This document shows, piece after piece, positions 61,735-64,000 of a stretch of DNA of 64,000 nt (positions are counted from its first letter, which is position 1; every line of letters starts with the position of its first letter). Below the pieces are notes generated by a model that was not told the DNA's origin, made no database searches, and was given only the letters and a program-made list of their open reading frames with translations. Position numbers and translations under genes: made by a program. The DNA comes from JAGVSZ01 sp035456405 (GTDB lineage Bacteria; Pseudomonadota; Gammaproteobacteria; Burkholderiales; SG8-39): positions 92,946 to 156,945 of the forward strand of contig DATIDG010000015.1 in the NCBI GenBank assembly GCA_035456405.1, in the 5' to 3' direction.

Positions 61735-63015
61735 ATGGACGTCATGGAGTACATGCGGGATCTCGGCCGGCGCGCGCGCGCAGCCGCACGGGTGGTCGCG
61801 AAAGCCGACACCGAGACCAAGAACCGTGCGTTGCGGGCGATTGCGGCCGCCGTCCGTCGCGAGCGCGCCAAGCTGCTCGAGGCGAACGCGGCGGACGTCG
61901 CGGATGCGCGGGCCGCGGGACTGGAGCCGGCGCTCCTCGACCGCCTCACGCTCTCCGACAAGTCGGTCGAGGCGATGGCCGAGGGTCTCGAGCAGGTCGC
62001 GGCGCTCCCCGATCCGATCGGTGCGATTACCGAGCTCGCCGAGCGGCCGACCGGCATCAAGGTCGGCAAGATGCGCGTACCGCTCGGCGTGATCGGGATC
62101 GTCTACGAGTCGCGCCCGAACGTGACCGCGGACGCGGCGGCCCTGTGCCTCAAGTCGGGCAACGCCTGCATCCTGCGCGGCGGCTCAGAGGCGATCCGCG
62201 CGAACCAGGCGATCGCCGCGTGCGTGCACGAGGGCTTGCGCGCGGCCGGGCTGCCCGAGGACGCGGTGCTCGTGGTCGGCACGCCCGACCGCGCGGCGGT
62301 GGGCGAGCTGCTGCGGATGCACGAGTACGTCGACATCATCGTGCCGCGCGGCGGAAAGTCGCTCGTCGAGCGAGTCATCGCCGAATCGCGCATCCCGATG
62401 ATCAAGCACCTCGACGGCGTCTGCCACGTGTACATCGACGAGCGGGCCGATCCCGACAAGGCGGTGCGCATAGCCGACAACGCGAAGACGCAGCGCTACG
62501 GCACCTGCAACACGATGGAGACGCTGCTCGTGCACGAGGCGGTCGCGCCGAAGGTGCTGCCGCAGCTCGCGCGCATCTACGCGCAGAAGGGCGTGGAGCT
62601 GCGCTGCGACGAGGCCGCGGCGCGGGTCATCCGCGACGCGCTCGACGGCGCGGCGCCGGCAATCAAGTCGGCCAGCGAGCAGGACTGGTACACCGAGTGG
62701 CTCGCGCCGGTGCTCGGCGTGCACATCGTGAGGAGCCTCGACGAGGCGATGGACCACATCGCCAAGTACGGCTCGCAGCACACCGACGCGATCGTGACCG
62801 AGGACGACGCGCGCGCGCAGCGCTTCCTGCGCGAGGTCGACTCGAGCTCGGTGATGGTGAACGCCTCGACGCGGTTCGCCGACGGTTTCGAGTACGGCCT
62901 GGGCGCCGAGGTCGGGATCTCGACCGACAAGCTGCATGCGCGCGGCCCGGTGGGGCTGGAAGGCCTCACCTCGCAGAAGTACGTGGTGCTCGGCACTGGA
63001 CAGGTTCGCACCTGA
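61735..63015 (+). CDS. proA: Gamma-glutamyl phosphate reductase
   Basis: Second step of proline synthesis, reducing glutamyl-5-phosphate with NADPH. The 426-residue aldehyde-dehydrogenase-fold protein has VPLGVIGIVYESRPNVT (in part), NACILRGGSEA, and the catalytic Cys in YGTCNTMETLLVH. ATG 61735 was chosen over TTG 61729. The start follows the REP-like repeat by 18 bases. Confidence 0.97.
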   Translation: MDVMEYMRDLGRRARAAARVVAKADTETKNRALRAIAAAVRRERAKLLEANAADVADARAAGLEPALLDRLTLSDKSVEAMAEGLEQVAALPDPIGAITELAERPTGIKVGKMRVPLGVIGIVYESRPNVTADAAALCLKSGNACILRGGSEAIRANQAIAACVHEGLRAAGLPEDAVLVVGTPDRAAVGELLRMHEYVDIIVPRGGKSLVERVIAESRIPMIKHLDGVCHVYIDERADPDKAVRIADNAKTQRYGTCNTMETLLVHEAVAPKVLPQLARIYAQKGVELRCDEAAARVIRDALDGAAPAIKSASEQDWYTEWLAPVLGVHIVRSLDEAMDHIAKYGSQHTDAIVTEDDARAQRFLREVDSSSVMVNASTRFADGFEYGLGAEVGISTDKLHARGPVGLEGLTSQKYVVLGTGQVRT

Positions 63016-63033
63016 CAGGCGCAAGGAGGCCGC

Positions 63034-63660
63034 GTGGCGCGATTGCAGTGGTACTTCGACTTCCTCTCACCCTACGCGTACCTGCAGTTCGCGACGGAGC
63101 CGGAGCTCTTCCAGCGCTCCGACGTCGAGCTGAGGCCGCTGGTGCTCGCTGCGCTGCTCAATCACGGGGGTCAGAAGGCGCCGGCGGAGATCGAGTCGAA
63201 GCGCCAGCACACCTACCGGCACGTCACGTGGCTGGGCGCGCGGCGCGGCGTGCCGCTGCGCGTCCCGCCCGAGCATCCGTTCAACCCGATCCACTCGCTG
63301 CGCCTCGCACTCGCATTCAGCGCGACCTACGAGACGGTGAAGTCGATCTTCGACTTCATCTGGGCCCAGGGCCGCTCGCCGAACGAGGAATGGAAAGCGC
63401 TCTGCGACACGCTGGGCGTGCCGGGTGCGGAGGTGCTGGCGGCGAGCGAGGGCGTGAAGACGCAGCTGCGCGAGAACGGGGAGGAAGCGATCCGCGCCGG
63501 GGTCTTCGGCGTGCCGACGTTCGTCGTCGACGGGCATCTGTTCTGGGGCGTCGACGCGACCGACCTGCTGCGCGACTACTTCGACAACCCGCAGCTTTTC
63601 GACGCGCCGGAAATGCAGCGGCTCGCGTCGATCGCGATCGCGGCGACGCGCAAGGCGTGA
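63034..63660 (+). CDS. 2-hydroxychromene-2-carboxylate isomerase family (DsbA-fold) protein
   Basis: A 208-residue kappa-class GST-like protein. WYFDFLSPYAYLQF has the catalytic Ser (SPYAY) in place of the CXXC Cys, GVFGVPTFVVDGHLFWG is the cis-Pro end, and the HPFNPIHSLRL stretch is typical. Acts with glutathione on aromatic ring-cleavage products in known members; here the substrate is unknown. GTG 63034, 18 bases after proA. Confidence 0.9.
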   Translation: MARLQWYFDFLSPYAYLQFATEPELFQRSDVELRPLVLAALLNHGGQKAPAEIESKRQHTYRHVTWLGARRGVPLRVPPEHPFNPIHSLRLALAFSATYETVKSIFDFIWAQGRSPNEEWKALCDTLGVPGAEVLAASEGVKTQLRENGEEAIRAGVFGVPTFVVDGHLFWGVDATDLLRDYFDNPQLFDAPEMQRLASIAIAATRKA

Positions 63661-63680
63661 TCGTGCGGCGGGGACCCTGA

Positions 63681-64000
63681 ATGGCGCTTCCTCCGCCGCT
63701 CGGCCTCATCGGCGGCACTTTCGACCCGGTGCACCACGCGCACCTGCGTCTCGCAGAGGAGGCGGCGGAGCACCTCGGCCTCGCCCGCGTGCGCTGGATC
63801 CCCTCGGGCAACCCTGGGCACCGCGCGGCGCCGGGAACGCCCGGACGCCACCGGCTCGAGATGGTCCGCCGCGCGATCCGCGGCAACCCGCGCTTCGAGG
63901 TCGACGACGCGGAAGCCGAAAGTGCCGCGCCATGCTTCACCATCGACACGCTCCGGCGGGTGCGCGCACAGCTCGGGCCCGAAGCGCCGCTCGTCTTCAT
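63681..64000 (+). CDS. nadD: Nicotinate-nucleotide adenylyltransferase (partial, runs off right edge)
   Basis: Transfers AMP from ATP to nicotinate mononucleotide in NAD synthesis. The first 106 residues show the nucleotidyltransferase motif GLIGGTFDPVHHAHLRLAEEA (in part; T/HXXH = HHAH) and RWIPSGNPGHR. The C-terminal half with ISSTxIR lies beyond the window. Confidence 0.94.
   Translation, partial: MALPPPLGLIGGTFDPVHHAHLRLAEEAAEHLGLARVRWIPSGNPGHRAAPGTPGRHRLEMVRRAIRGNPRFEVDDAEAESAAPCFTIDTLRRVRAQLGPEAPLVF

Overview
This window looks like chromosome from a high-GC, free-living betaproteobacterium (Burkholderiales/Nitrosomonadales/Rhodocyclales-type). The evidence is gene content and order. 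At one end are dapF, a lipid A acyltransferase, metK, an SAH riboswitch, ahcY and metF; at the other are leuS-lptE-holA-proA-nadD. In between are FimV-type proteins, ttcA, folM, ygfA-type 5-FTHF cyclo-ligase and slt. Coding density is high. I see no rRNA, tRNA, phage, transposase or CRISPR. dapF (left) and nadD (right) are cut by the window edges.

Layout. 1-6 kb: dapF, a Gfo/Idh dehydrogenase and a lipid A acyltransferase on the minus strand, then the methyl-cycle genes metK, ahcY and metF on the plus strand. ahcY has a complete SAH riboswitch with promoter, pseudoknot aptamer and an overlapping terminator. 6-13 kb: two paralogous pairs of membrane hybrid histidine kinase plus LuxR-type response regulator, flanking a B12-binding radical SAM enzyme. 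13-17 kb: a gene-poor stretch with two tiny membrane-protein genes and an orphan TetR/NemR-like palindrome, then a CoA-ester lyase, a TfoX-N protein and a MATE exporter. 17-26 kb: two FimV N-domain proteins, a transglutaminase-like protein, a VOC protein, a threonine aldolase gene gutted by an internal deletion, an EamA exporter, exported MsrB, and an aceE without aceF/lpd beside it.

26-31 kb is the most distinctive region. It holds a Gly/Pro repeat secreted protein, two exported CsgG/LpoB-like proteins, a transmembrane Ser/Thr kinase with a large extracytoplasmic domain, and a convergent class III cyclase carrying a C-terminal FHA (phosphothreonine-binding) domain. Together they could form an envelope-sensing kinase-to-cyclic-nucleotide pathway. 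31-34 kb: ttcA, then a helix-turn-helix domain joined in frame to a class V aminotransferase, then a diverged S-adenosylmethionine decarboxylase-like protein; a perfect dyad lies just upstream of the HTH start.

34-56 kb is mostly housekeeping: folM, MidA-type methyltransferase, flavin disulfide oxidoreductase, dihaem cytochrome c, two GSTs, DUF1499/DUF2905, EF-hand protein, membrane C13-type peptidase, cca, NDUFA9-like protein, slt, 5-FTHF cyclo-ligase, a GAF cyclase, ilvA, an exported methyltransferase and a UvrD/Rep helicase. 56-64 kb: a hypothetical gene, a decayed FecR/SPOR-type gene with a triplicated ribosome-binding site, then leuS-lptE-holA-proA-isomerase-nadD. Two near-identical REP-like repeats sit at 37.2 kb and 61.7 kb.

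All functional names come from reading the translated sequence by eye; no database search was run. Start codons were chosen from conserved N-termini, ribosome-binding sites and gene overlaps.
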